A stretch of 64,000 bases of DNA, from NCBI GenBank assembly GCA_026008535.1, contig BRKX01000004.1, forward strand, positions 54,940,501-55,004,500, given 5' to 3'. Shown piece by piece: positions 22,900-33,464 of the stretch; position 1 is the stretch's first letter; each line of letters opens with the position of its first letter. The translations under genes were made by a program, and so were the position numbers. Source of the stretch: Perilla frutescens (lineage: Eukaryota > Streptophyta > Magnoliopsida > Lamiales > Lamiaceae). The notes beneath the pieces are model-generated. The model saw only the letters and a program-made list of their open reading frames with translations. It had not been told where the DNA came from and did no database searches.

Positions 22900-24279
22900 A
22901 TGACTCCAATTTCAAAGAAAAAAATTGAGTTGTTCTTGGTTTTGGAAGAGATAATGCATCAAACTGTGGTTTTTATCAACCTAGTTATGGCACTACTTAA
23001 AGAAAATGATGCTCGAACTTGTAGACTTGAACATGTACGAAGATATAGTATGATAGATCGGATTCCTAACCAGGTGAATCATCTGAGAAGATTGGTGAAT
23101 TTAGGTGATGCAGATTGTGTTGCCAATCTTAGAATGACCCGAAATGCATTTTCCCGTCTATGTTACTTAATGGAGCATGTAGGTGGACTAGATAATTCTA
23201 AGTATGTTAGTGTTGAAGAAAAAGTTGCCATGTTTCTATCTATCCTATCTCATCATAAGAAGAATAGAATTGTCAAGTATAATTTTATGAGATCGGGTCA
23301 AACCGTGTCAAAGCACATACATGTGGTATTGAAAGCATTATTGAGGATAAGTTCCATATTACTAGTTGAGTCAACACCAATATCTGACAATTGCACTCAT
23401 TCGAGGTGGAAATGGTTTAAGGTAATTTTTTTTATGTAATTTTATCTTTAGATTTAATAGAAAAATGTGATGATATACGAGTTAATATGATATTTACTTT
23501 TATATACTAGGGTTGTTTAGGTGCCTTAGATGGAACACATATTCGGGTAAAGGTTCCAGCCAATGATAAACCAAGATATAGGACAAGAAAAGGGGAAGTA
23601 GCCGTAAATGTTCTTGGTGTATGTGATCGAGACATGAAGTTTGTGTATGTGCTTCCTGGTTGGGAAGGTTCAGCTGCAGATGCTAGAGTGCTAAGGGATG
23701 CTGTTAATCGTACTCATGGACTAAAAGTGCCGAAGGGTACCACTTAGGCTTTCTGATTGTTTCTGACTTATTATTTGTATTTTCTTACTAGTTGAAATAG
23801 TTTTTTTTCTCATGCTTACAGGATGTTACTATTTATGTGATAATGGCTATCCAAATGGTGAGGGGTTTTTAACACCTTATAAGAGTGTTAGATACCATCT
23901 GGATGAATGGGGTGAATCATCTGCAAGGCCTAACACATTTCAAGAGTTTTTCAATATGAGACATTCAAGGGCACGCAATGTTATAGAACGCACATTTGGG
24001 CTATTGAAAATGCGTTGGGGGATTTTGAGAAGTCCTTCCTACTATCCTATCAAGATCCAAAATCGAATTATTATGGCATGTTGTTTGCTTCATAATTTTA
24101 TTCGAATGGAAATGGATATTGACCCATTTGAAAGTCTTATAGATGAATCCATAGCAAATAGTAATGATAATATAGAAAATGGTGATGTCATTGATAGTGT
24201 TGAGACATCACCAGAATGGAACACTATGAGAGATAATTTAGCACAAGCAATGTTTGATGACTGGAGAAATGTAGCTTGA
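22900..24279 (+). CDS. Harbinger DDE transposase (three exons)
   Basis: Catalyses cut-and-paste movement of the element in the nucleus. The predicted exons are 22900-23421, 23511-23736 and 23822-24279, joined by GT-AG introns of 89 and 85 bases. Together they give 1206 bases, an uninterrupted 401-aa frame. The helix-turn-helix-like N-terminal region (LRMTRNAFSRLCYLM) precedes the catalytic core: first Asp in GALDGTHI, second Asp in YLCDNGYP, Glu in RNVIERTFGLLK. RYRTRKGE and the GSAADARVL motif are typical of plant PIF-like proteins. The C-terminus ends FDDWRNVA. Intron edges are inferred from frame continuity and family resemblance. All three catalytic residues are present, so this is the best candidate for an active protein in the window. 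Confidence 0.92.
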
Positions 24280-24461
24280 TTTGTATAACTTAGTGCAAAA
24301 ATCTACATTTGTGTTTGGATAGATAAGAATTATGTAATTCCAGTTTATTACCATTATTAATGAATGACTTTTTATTTTTATAATATATCTTGGTTTATAT
24401 TATATTTTCTCTTTTAATTTTGGAATATTATAGCATGAACGTTTATATGAAACAGTTTATA

Positions 24462-25448
24462 ATGGAGTCGTCAAACAAAGCAAGCAAAAAATCAGACAAA
24501 ACACGTCGATGTTGGAGTAAAAAAGAGGAAGAAGTACTCATAGCTTGTCTGAAAGAGATAGTTGCATCTGGATGGAAGGCAGATAATGGCTTCAGAGTTG
24601 GTTACCTGAATGTGCTTGAACAAAACATGGCTAAGGCTTTTCCTGGGACGGATATTCGAGCAACTCCACACATTTGTTCCAAGATTCATGTTTGGAAAAG
24701 AGATTATGGAACAATTCTTTCAATTTTAACTGTCGTACTGGAGTTGGATGGAATGATAGTACAAAGATGATAGATGCAAATGATGATATTTGGGATGCAG
24801 CAATAAAGGTAAAATATTTATATGTACTCTCTTTGATTTATTTATTTATGAATGTATATCTTTCTCAATCTTATTTTTTTACAGGTGGATAAGAATGCAC
24901 GTGTCATGCGTTACAAATCTTGGCCATACTATCATGATTGGTGCGAAATATTTGGTAAAGATAGAGCTACTGGTGAACAAGCTGAGGATGTCATGGATGC
25001 AGTGAACGAACTTTTTAGTGCGACTAAAAACAAAGAAAAAGAAGTGATAGTTGACATTGATTTATTGCCTCATGATGTTAATGATGAAATAAAACCAGAC
25101 TCTACTTATCAACCTGTTGGCAATGACACTGATAAAAAGAATGGTGGAAAAAAAAGAAAATTGGCCGATGGAAGTGAAGGTTTATATGAATTATTAGGTA
25201 GTTTTTGCCAAAATACTGAGACTAGGTTGGGAGATATTGCTCGTCGAATTGGTTATGAACAAGATGTGTCTGCAGCAAGAAAAGAAGTATTCGAGGTTGT
25301 TGGAAAAATTGGTGGATTGACTTTGCAAGAAAAGTTGTTGGTATCGAAGACATTGGTGAAAAATACTGAGGATTTAGAATTATTCTCGAGCTTGCCTGAG
25401 GATGCACGTGCTGAATTTGTACGGATGATGCTTGCTGGGAGATTATGA
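24462..25448 (+). pseudogene. Harbinger Myb/SANT-like accessory protein, frameshifted
   Basis: The second PIF/Harbinger protein, known in the family to bind the element ends and help the transposase enter the nucleus. I chose the ATG at 24462 (MESSNKASKK). The Myb/SANT-like domain starts CWSKKEEEVLIACLKE and runs to SKIHVWKRDYG. The frame then shifts by one base near 24720-24735, because the next expected residues (GVGWNDSTKMI, IWDAAIK) lie in another frame. Exon 1 ends at 24808 (AAG/GTAAAA) and exon 2 runs 24885-25448, beginning VDKNARVMRYKSWPYY. Exon 1 as read is 347 bases, one short of keeping phase. Either a real deletion or a base error. An upstream in-frame ATG at 24435 is an alternative start. 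Confidence 0.85.
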
Positions 25449-26293
25449 TCAACAAATTACTTGTGATTCTTTTGACATTGTTTTATGATGACCGATTCAA
25501 TATTTTATGTGGGGATTTGGCTTTGGATTTGTTTTATGAACTAGAATGTACAATTCTTATCATTTTATTTCATTGGTTGTTAGTAATGTTTATAAAAAAT
25601 AATTTATGTTAATTGATGCAATGTTTATGCTATTAAGAACCATCACATATTCTTGAATGATATGTTGGATCTGTCTGTATTGAGGCTGTACTATTGTGCC
25701 TAAGATTAACAATCTATTAGCTTTTTCTATTATTAGGTTAACACCCTGAGAATTGCATTTTCATAAAGTTGCTGTCAACACTTGAGCAGATTTTGCTCTT
25801 TCTAATCTTTACCCAACATGAGACGTGCATTGGTGAAAGGCTGCACACCTTAGCTTGTGTATTGGAAAGAACACCATTGTCAACCTTTTTGTCTCTCTCT
25901 CTCTCTCGCCTAATCTATAAATGTCTCCTCCCATTTTTTTGTTGTAGTGTGTGAGTTTAGTCACAAAGTTTTTGACAGTGAACTATTTATCGATGAGGTT
26001 CCTATCTATTTGTCTGCTCTAATGCTTGTGAGACAACACAGTTTTAGGCTCGTTCAAAATTTTAAATTTTTTTCTGACATATTTTTTTAAATTTTAAAAT
26101 TAAAGGACATTTTAGGAATTGTTATCATATGGAGAATTTTTATACATCCAACCAAACAATAAATTATTAATTCATATAAGTTGTTGATATTTTAATACAA
26201 CAAAGCAAACATAATATTGATATCTTTTAATGGTAAAAGGCATCCTAGTCATACATATATAGACTTATCCCATACTGCCTAGCAAACGAGCCC

Positions 26294-26395
26294 TTATTGT
26301 ATAAATATTTCTTCTAAATACGTAATTTTTGTAAAATTAGGAATTATATTTTAAACTTTTGTAGCATCTTAATTCTCCGGAATTGGAGTGTTACA
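26294..26395 (+). repeat. Gypsy1 3' LTR, right part
   Basis: Continues exactly where the 5' LTR continues after TTA (TTGTATAAATATTTCTTC), then TTCTCCGGAATTGG and the terminal TGTTACA. Followed by the second TACAG. Confidence 0.95.
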
Positions 26396-26400
26396 TACAG

Positions 26401-27630
26401 TTCTTTGTCAAAGGCATACAAAGTGTATCAGCCGCAATCTAGGAAACTAATTGTTAGTCGAGATGTATTTTTTATGGAGGAAGAAAAATGGGACTGGGAG
26501 AAGCCTCAAGAAAAGAGGCATGAATCATTGTCTATCCAAAAATCAACAAATCCTAATACTCTATTGGAAGATGAATTGATTGATGATCCTCCAGTCCGTG
26601 GCACTAGATCGCTCTCTGATGTTTATCAGAGGTGCAATGTGGCTGCGTGAACCTGGGTTTGAAGAAGCCATTCAAGATCAAAAGTGGAAGAAAGCAATGG
26701 AAGAGGAGATGTTCATGATAAAAAAGAACAAAACCTGGGAGTTAGTTGATAGACCTGACAGAAAAATTATTGGAGTGAAGTGGGTGTTCAAAACTAAGCT
26801 CAACGCTAATGGATCTATCAACAAACATAAGGCCAGGCTTGTTGTAAAAGGCTATGCTCAAGTATTTGGAGTTGATTACTTAGACACATTTTCTCCTGTT
26901 GCCGGAATAGAAACCATTCGGCTAATATTAGCTATTGCAACACAAAAGGGATGGAGCGTGTTTCAATTGGATGTGAAATCTGCTTTTCTAAATAGTATCT
27001 TAGAAAGAGACATCTTTGTAGAGCACCCAGAAGGTTTTGTTGAAGAAGGGAATGAAGACAAGGTGTGCCTTCTAAAAAAAGCTCTATATGGCTTGAAACA
27101 AGCACCACTTGCTTGGTATAGTAGGATCAATGATCATTTTTTGAGCTTGGGTTTTGAGAAAAGTCTATCAGAAGACACTCTATAAGTGAAGAAAAAAAAA
27201 GGAACAAGTATTCTTGTTGTGTCATTGTACGCGGATGACTTATTGTTAACAGGTAATGACATGGGACTTGTTGAGTTCAAGCAAGAGATGATGCGGGTCT
27301 TCGAAATGACAGATCTTGGTCTGATGACTTACTTTCTTGGTATGGAGATAAAACAAGGCAATGGAGAAACCTTTATTTGTCAAAAGAAGCATGCCAAAGA
27401 AATATTGAAAAAGTTCCAAATGGAGGATTGCAAACCCACAGCCATACCAATGTGTCAAAAGGAACACTTAAGCAAAGAAGATGGTGCTGACAAAGTTGAT
27501 GAAGCATATTTCTAAAGCATGATTGGGTGTTTGATGTACCTAACGACTACTAGGCTGGATATCTTATTTTCGGTGAGTATCCTTTCTCATTTTATGCACT
27601 GTGCTAGTGAATTCCATCTCAAACTTGTAC
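26401..27630 (+). pseudogene. Copia C, end of integrase, RT and start of RNase H (right half)
   Basis: Picks up the integrase end (SKAYKVYQP, SRDVFF), then after a frame change near 26640 gives the Copia RT: WKKAMEEEM, KTWELVDRP, GVKWVFKTKLN, KARLVVKGYAQ, FSPVAGIETIR, VFQLDVKSAFLN, LYGLKQAP and YADDLLLTG. Stops at 27183 (TAA) and 27513 (TAA) interrupt it. It reaches the conserved RNase H start (GCLMYL, FMHCASE) and ends in the foldback junction at about 27630. The rest of RNase H and the 3' LTR are gone. Confidence 0.9.
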
Positions 27631-27674
27631 AAGTTTGAGATGGAATTGAGATGGAGTTCACTAGCACAGTGCAT
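27594..27674. repeat. Near-perfect inverted repeat at the Copia C / NLR2 junction
   Basis: The 37-base left arm (27594-27630) is Copia RNase H coding sequence. The right arm is its exact reverse complement, apart from an 11-base insertion GAGATGGAGTT that partly repeats its neighbour. The centre is CTTGTACAAG with no spacer. NLR2 begins three bases after the right arm. Confidence 0.95.
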
Positions 27675-27824
27675 AACAAACCATTGAGAAGATTATCCAG
27701 AAGCATGATAAGTATTCCATTTCTCTTCATCACAAACAGCAGATTCTCTCACTTGATAAGTACATCATTGTACTTCAAGAGTTTCTTGAAAATATTCCAA
27801 ACAAAGCTAAAGCTAACTGTTTGG

Positions 27825-27846
27825 AAAATAATAATAATAATAATAA

Positions 27847-27884
<38 letters not shown>
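27825..27884. repeat. (AAT)n(AGT)n trinucleotide repeat inside NLR2
   Basis: About six AAT units followed by about fourteen AGT units, between the CC and NB-ARC coding regions of NLR2, where intact paralogues have a Ser-rich linker. Confidence 0.92.
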
Positions 27885-27885
<1 letters not shown>

Positions 27886-28072
27886 AGGAAATTGATTCAA
27901 TAAAGTCTCGGCTGTGTGGAAAGCCAACAAAACTGCAAATTATCCCAATTGTTGGAATGGGAGGTATTGGGAGTAGTAGTAGTAGAGGAAATTGATTCAA
28001 TAAAGTCTCGGCTGTGTGGAAAGCCAACAAAACTGCAAATTATCCCAATTGTTGGAATGGGAGGTATTGGGA
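27873..28072 (+). repeat. 100-bp tandem duplication spanning the NLR2 P-loop
   Basis: AGTAGAGGAAATTGATTC occurs at an offset of exactly 100 bases (27881 and 27981), and the sequence up to GGTATTGGGA is repeated without visible change. The first copy breaks the P-loop after GMGGIG. The second continues correctly to GKTT. Because 100 is not a multiple of three, the duplication also shifts the frame. Confidence 0.93.
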
Positions 28073-28572
28073 AGACAACTCTGGCTAGAAATGCTTATGA
28101 AGATCCACTCACAATGCAACACTTTGACATTCGTGCTTGGGTCACAGTATCACAAGATTATACCGTAAGAGAAATTCTTCCCAGCCTCATAGTTTCCTTG
28201 AAGCTGCCCAGTGAAGAAATCCCAGAGAGAAATGAGTCAGTAAAAGTGAAAGAGTTCAAAAGCTTAAAGAGTAGGTGGAATCTCGTTGTAATGAATGATA
28301 TGTGGAGTACTGAAGCTTGGGATGATGTCGGGGACACATTTCCCGATGACAGTAACGGAAGTCTGATCATGCTAACTACAAGGCTATCTGATGTGGCATC
28401 GTACCCCGACAGTTCTAGCCTTTCTCATCAGATGCAATTGATGGATGCTAATCAAAGTTGGAATCTGCTTAAGGTGAAGGTGTTCAAAAACCAAGACTGT
28501 CCACCTGAATTGGAAAACAATGAAAACATTGAACAAGTTGTTCATGATGAGGTGTGTATGGCTTTAATGTAA

Positions 28573-29423
28573 CTACATGAGATAGCACACAATATAACAA
28601 TCTTATGCTCAAGAGATAATACAGCAATCCCAACTTTTATACAGGAAAGCAAAACTATTATTACATTAATCAAAACACACCCACAATTCACATATAGCAG
28701 TTGAAGATCTGTCAGATTGAGCACACTTCTTTCCATTTGAATAAAGATCATCAGCTGCATACATACTTCATAACCAACATAACCTGTATAAGAAACTTCG
28801 AAAGCTATAACTACTCAAAGTCAATTGAGAAAACAACACACATAACAAATTAGTGAATTACTACTCAATCTTGCTATGCAAGAAATCTATTTCTTCAATT
28901 ATTATTTATTTCCAACATTTTGGATATAGATATGTTCGACAATTGATTCAATTTTTTTTTTTTAAATGAAATCAAAATATAAATGTAACGATCAATAAAA
29001 GCATATTTATTTTCTAAAGTCATATTTTATATCTCTTTGCTAGCATGATAATACTTACCTTCAGACACTTTCGATCCAGAAAAGTGAAATTATAGTTGGC
29101 TAGCTCTTAGGCGATGTCTCAACATATAAGATACTGCATGCATTCCCGATGCCATACAGCGCCGCCGTGCTCGTGGTTTTGTCAACTCCGTCGTTTTTAC
29201 CAGAAAATCCTTAATCTCACTGTACGAAACAAGAAAACGCCATCATTAATGCATGCACTCGATGATATTTATCCTGAGAATTTACAGCTGACTTTTCCTG
29301 TTAACATTTTTACGTTATATCTCATATATTTTACTGCAACAATACAGACTATATTAACATTTATGATGCTGCATCCAATATAGTTGTATCAAACATCAGA
29401 TGTAACATGGATCATCCAATAAA
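28573..29423. other. Spacer between NLR2 and NLR3
   Basis: No convincing gene. ORFs in this stretch are short and resemble nothing I recognise. It lies between the converging 3' ends of NLR2 (+) and NLR3 (-). Confidence 0.5.
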
Positions 29424-32057
29424 TTAAATCTCTAACCTGACTGAGAACTCCGGCATGATGATGGGCGGCTCAGGCTGAGAATCAATGCAACGAACTTCTA
29501 AGTCATCATTTCCGTAACTTTGTTGCTCTTCTTGTATTAGTTTTGCAGAGTCCATCAGAGATTTCTTGCAGTTCTTGATCTCAATTAACTCAAGTGTTGG
29601 AATTTCTCCGATGCCATCTGGAATTTCAATCAGACTCCGGCAAGAATGAATCAATAGGACCTTCAGTCTCATGAGGCTTCTTTCAGTTTCCCATTGCTTG
29701 AGATTTGAATCATCAATGAGCAGAAACCTCAGCTGAGGGAAGTCTCCATCAGTAATAATCCATTCTTGTTGCATGAATTCAAATCTTCTCAGTTTAAGCA
29801 CTTCAAGATTAGGCAATGGACCAACGATGTTGAGTTGCGGTCCATGGTGACCCCAACCGATCAAGGTTAGCTTTCTCAGCGAGCTAGGGCCAACAAGGTT
29901 ATAGACACTACCAGAATTAGACCAGCCGCTCCGTAGTTCTAACTTCAACTTTTCAAGCCGATGGAGATGTACAAGATTATGGAACAAGTCTTAGGCTCCA
30001 AATGTATAAGTGAGCGGCAGTTCTTTGAGGTTTGGAATCATGTTGAGGATACTTATTGAGCACGAGAGATCTTCCACTTTCCCAAGTGTTTGCAGATTCT
30101 CTAGAGCAGAAGTGGCACCATTAATGGGAAGATGTAAATAACTACGAGTAAAGATAAGATGCCTTAGTTGCGGCATATTCCAAATTTCACTAGGCAAACT
30201 TGAAGTCATATAAGGTCCCTTAATGATTAAGGTTTGAAGACTTTGAAGGTTTGATATGGCTCTAGGAATCTGGCAATTATTGTAGCAGAAAGCAAGGTAC
30301 CTCAAATGAAATAGCTCGAAAAATTGATCAGGGATCAAACGAGACTTAAACGGAACTCATAGCACATCCAGGACCCTGAGCAATCTAAAACTCCCGAAAG
30401 AGCCAAGTTTATACTCAAAGTACATTATAGTACGGATGGTTGAGCTAAAAATGTTGGCAAAAGAATCGAGATCAGAATGAGAAATACTTATCCTGCGCTG
30501 ATCTGTCATGCTTTTCAGTAGCTTTTGCGCTTTCCCACCTCTAACATGCACAAGAAACCTCTCTTCCTCGGATAGCTTTATGCACAATTCTCGTACCATA
30601 TCATGAAGGCCGCAACATTTGATTTTGCCGTTAGAGCTTCTCTTGGTGACAACAATCAGGCTTCTGTTGACAAGATCCTCCAAATACTCTTCCGCTCTGT
30701 CTTCAAAGGTTTTAGATACAACAAATGGTTTCACAAAGCCTTCAGCTATCCATAACCTGATCAGGTCCGTGACTCTGATCTCGTGATCTTCTGGAAATCC
30801 TCCCATGTATAAGAAACAAGGCCTCAAATGATGAGGCAAATGGTTGTAACTCGAGGATAGTATCTTTTCAATCTTCCCATCTGTTGTGGCAAGTGATGAT
30901 TTCACATTTTTGGAAATTTCCTCCCATGAAGTTAGTTTCTTACTCAGCGTGGATATGAGTCCAGCCACAACCACTATTGCAAGGGGCAGTCCTCCACAGC
31001 TTCTCGCAATCTCCCTTCCGGAGCTCTCCCATTCACGAGGGATACGATCATTGTGTGAGGATATTTTCTGCCGAAGTAGGTTCCAGCTTTGATCCGCATC
31101 CAACAACCGCATCTCATGAAAAGGGATAGAGGAGTTAGCATAAGTAGCAACATTTGCCAGCCTCGTGGTTAACATGATTCGACTCCCATTATTGGCATTA
31201 GGAAATAGATTCATCACATCATCCAATACCTTTGTGTTCCACATATCATCCATCACGATGAGATACCTCCTTCCATACAAGATTCTGTACACTTTCTTTT
31301 TCATTTCAAGATTGCTCTCTTCATAGATTTCTACTACAGATCCATTCCTCAGTGACCCTCTAGGGTCGAATTCTTTCATGGAATCTATGAGGTCCAAAAG
31401 AATTCTTCGTTCGCTATAATCTTGTGATATTGTCAGCCAAACACGAATCTGAAAATGCTCGATGATTAATTGATCATCGTAAGCTTCTCTGGCAAGAGTC
31501 GTCTTGCCAATACCTCCCATACCAATTATTGGGAGGTATTGGAGTTGTGGTGCCTGTCCACAAAGCTGAGCCTTTATTTCTATCAAATCTTTGTTCAAGC
31601 CAACCATATTGATTTTTCCAGAATCTGCCACTTGTGATGATGACCTATCCCCATGAGAATCACCAAGTTGTACATCTTTGATTTTGATACTATTTTTTAT
31701 CTCCACCACCTCTTCAGCAATTGAATCCATTTCATCTCTTACTTTGTGAAGCTGGTATTTAAACTTGATTCTTCTTAGTTCTGCAACCCACTTGGTATAT
31801 TTATAAATGTAGTACCGGGTCTGTTCCATCATGAACCATTCAATAATATCTTCGGCCCCCATTGCAACATCCCTGATCCTTGCTTCCAAATTATTGGCTT
31901 TCTTCGGAAAATCTTCAAGAAATGCTTGGAATGAAACCACATATTTATCTAGTGATATAATATGCTGTTTTTCATGAGGAGAAATGGAATAATATCGATC
32001 ATGCTTGAGGAGTTGATCTATGGTTTTTTCAAGTGACAAAAGAGCAGAATAAGCCAT
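29424..32057 (-). pseudogene. NLR3: CC-NB-LRR resistance protein, R1 type, two stop codons
   Basis: One uninterrupted reading frame of 878 codon positions, broken only by TGA at 30357-30359 and TAA at 29991-29993. CC domain residues 1-about 130 with AEDIIEWF (68-75). P-loop GMGGIGKTT about 179-187, kinase-2 YLIVMDDMW about 265-273, RNBS-B GSRIMLTTR about 291-299, GLPLA about 356-360, CFLYMGGFPED about 414-424, LHDMVREL about 484-491 in the MHD position, and LRVLDVL just before the first stop. LRRs (LFHLRYLAF, IWNMPQLRH, LPNLEVLKL, IGEIPTLE) follow in the same frame. The first stop would leave a 566-aa CC-NB-ARC protein, a possible truncated product if transcribed. No indels are seen, so this is the least damaged NLR here. 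It ends near a donor-like CAG/GTTAGA. Confidence 0.93.
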
Positions 32058-32143
32058 ATATCCTCACACACACTCCTCACTACAGGATGGTGATAATCAA
32101 AGGAAGAATAACAAAAAATTAGATAGACAAAAAGAGGAGAAAG

Positions 32144-32382
32144 AAACTAAGCTCTCACTACAAGATTTTGCAGATAAAATGAAGGAACAATAACAACAGT
32201 AGTGAGAGAAAAAGAAGACAAACAAACTAAGCTCTTTGCACAAACTTTTGCAGATCAAATGAAGAAACTATAATAACGATAGATAGAGTGAAAAGAAGAA
32301 AGAAACTATGCTCTTGCTAGGATATTTTGCAGATCGAATGAAGGAACAATGACAACTGTAAAAAGAGAGAAACTGTGAATGA
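32144..32382 (-). repeat. Three 80-bp tandem repeats in the NLR3 leader/promoter
   Basis: Three imperfect units (period 80 then 79) each contain AAACTAAGCTCT or AAACTATGCTCT, TTTGCAGAT and AATGAAGGAAC-like strings. The reverse complement of one unit closely matches the single-copy leader of NLR4 (about 36700-36770), so this is an amplified piece of the family's own 5' region. It lies 90-320 bases upstream of the NLR3 ATG. Confidence 0.85.
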
Positions 32383-32399
32383 AAATATATAGAGACAAA

Positions 32400-33179
32400 T
32401 GACAATCTGTGATCCTTGATGCTTTCTTGTATTCCTCGGAGTAAATATATAATCTTAAAAAAACTTGCAAAGTTGTTACAAAAAAATTGCTGACTGCTTA
32501 TGTATTTGGTATGAAAAAAAGTGGTATGGTAACATCTCAACTACCAGACTATTTTATGATTATTGTACCTACCATTAAGAATTAATTATGTCATTCAAAG
32601 ACTCTTGATAAGTACATATTCTAGAAACTAATTAGTTAATTAGATACAGATAATCTATACTTTCTGAATTATGGATAACATCATAAAGTTGTTAGAAAGC
32701 TAGCCATCGTGTTTGACTTTTGATAAGACTAGTAAGAAACATGTGCATCAGACGCGGTATGTATAATCTACATAAATGAATTTGTAACAGCTGATTATAT
32801 TAGATAGTCAAGTTTTTCTAGGCCTTCAAAAAATTCAATGACACTGAATAAATTTTGTATGCATACATGATCACATTATATATTGATTATACAAATAATC
32901 ATAACGTGCTATATTCAGAAGAACAATAAAACAAGGCAAATAATCAGAGTGGGAATGATCTCGTCATTCACTATAAATATTCTCAACATTTAATGGTTCA
33001 AACATCATCTAAAGAAATGCATCTTTAGGCATTTATGTGGTCTTATTTAAGATTATTTGAGTAGTTTTTAGTCTCGTGGTCAGAATTCTTACTAGTTCAT
33101 ATTTATATTTTCAAAAGATAGCATAGTTTTTTATTGGATTATTATTGATATAATATTTTCCAGTTTCAACTTGTTTCTT
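32400..33179. other. AT-rich spacer upstream of NLR3
   Basis: No ORF or RNA gene recognised. It probably includes distal promoter sequence of NLR3. Confidence 0.45.
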
Positions 33180-33440
33180 GAACAGTATAAAATTCATAGG
33201 AGTAGGTACAACTAAATGGTAAAATAATTTTCCAAAGGAACCAGCGACAATGGCCGTCTCTCCAACAAGGCGACAGCTTGTTTAAGATAAAACATATATC
33301 TCAGAAAAGTATATGAATGGATTTCAAAGCTAAGGAACCACTGATAGATAATTTCTCTTATTTTTGTCTCTCTACTGCTGTTATTTTTTCCTTCATTCGA
33401 TTTGCATAATATAGTAGCAAGAGTATGATCACATATTGAC
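33180..33440 (+). promoter_or_regulatory. Orphan NLR-type 5' region without a gene
   Basis: Resembles the DNA just upstream of NLR4 (about 36550-36740): both show AGTATAAAATTC, TAGGTACAACTAA, a TCTCTACTGCTGTTATT block and CATTCGATTTRCA. No NLR coding sequence follows. The homology gives way at about 33440 to an unrelated exon fragment in the opposite orientation. A decayed promoter left behind by rearrangement. Confidence 0.7.
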
Positions 33441-33464
33441 ATCAACACACCCTACCAGTATATA

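Larger units (their letters stand above)
21627..26293 (+). mobile_element. PIF/Harbinger DNA transposon inside the Gypsy1 3' LTR
   Basis: Terminal inverted repeats GGGCTTGTTTGCTAG (21627-21641) and, inverted, GGGCTCGTTTGCTAG (26279-26293) differ at one of 15 positions. The target duplication TTA flanks it (21624-21626 and 26294-26296), and the intact 5' LTR shows a single TTA at the same place. It carries both classic PIF/Harbinger genes, a DDE transposase and a Myb/SANT-like protein, in the same orientation. At 4667 bp it has the size of an autonomous element. Confidence 0.96.
10444..26395 (+). mobile_element. Gypsy1: full-length Tekay-type chromovirus, carrying a Harbinger element
   Basis: A complete Ty3/Gypsy element: LTR 10444-13173, PBS 13177-13188, an unusual ORF, gag-pol with C-terminal chromodomain, polypurine tract, and a 3' LTR from 19033 to 26395 interrupted by a DNA transposon. 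The ends are TG...CA and the 5-bp target duplication TACAG flanks it exactly. The long LTR (about 2.7 kb) and chromodomain fit the Tekay/Del clade. It lies in the integrase of Copia C. Confidence 0.95.
27677..28572 (+). pseudogene. NLR2: truncated CC-NB-ARC fragment
   Basis: Begins at about codon 10 of the family (QTIEKIIQKHDKYS), with the CC continuing LSLDKYIIVLQEFLENIP. A trinucleotide expansion and a 100-bp duplication then interrupt it. The NB-ARC resumes with EEIDSIKSRLCG, the P-loop GMGGIGKTT (about 28060), RNBS-A FDIRAWVTVSQDY, and a kinase-2 motif LVVMNDMW in which the usual first Asp is Asn. LIMLTTRLSDVA and DANQSWNLL follow. It stops at PPELENN, well before GLPLA, and runs into unrelated sequence ending in TAA. 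No LRRs. The three parts lie in three different frames, so no functional receptor is made. Confidence 0.9.

Noticed and set aside
27651..27995. ORF with a poly-valine/serine tract
   Set aside because: It is an artefact of translating the (AGT)n repeat between NLR2 segments.
28542..28760. 72-codon minus-strand ORF between NLR2 and NLR3
   Set aside because: No recognisable motif, and it overlaps the NLR2 end. Insufficient support.
30336..30360. Intron to skip the NLR3 stop at 30357
   Set aside because: No GT-AG pair keeps the frame, and paralogues read through here without a gap.
32144..32382. CRISPR-like array
   Set aside because: Three imperfect 80-bp units in plant DNA with no regular spacers. 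It is a tandem duplication of an NLR leader.
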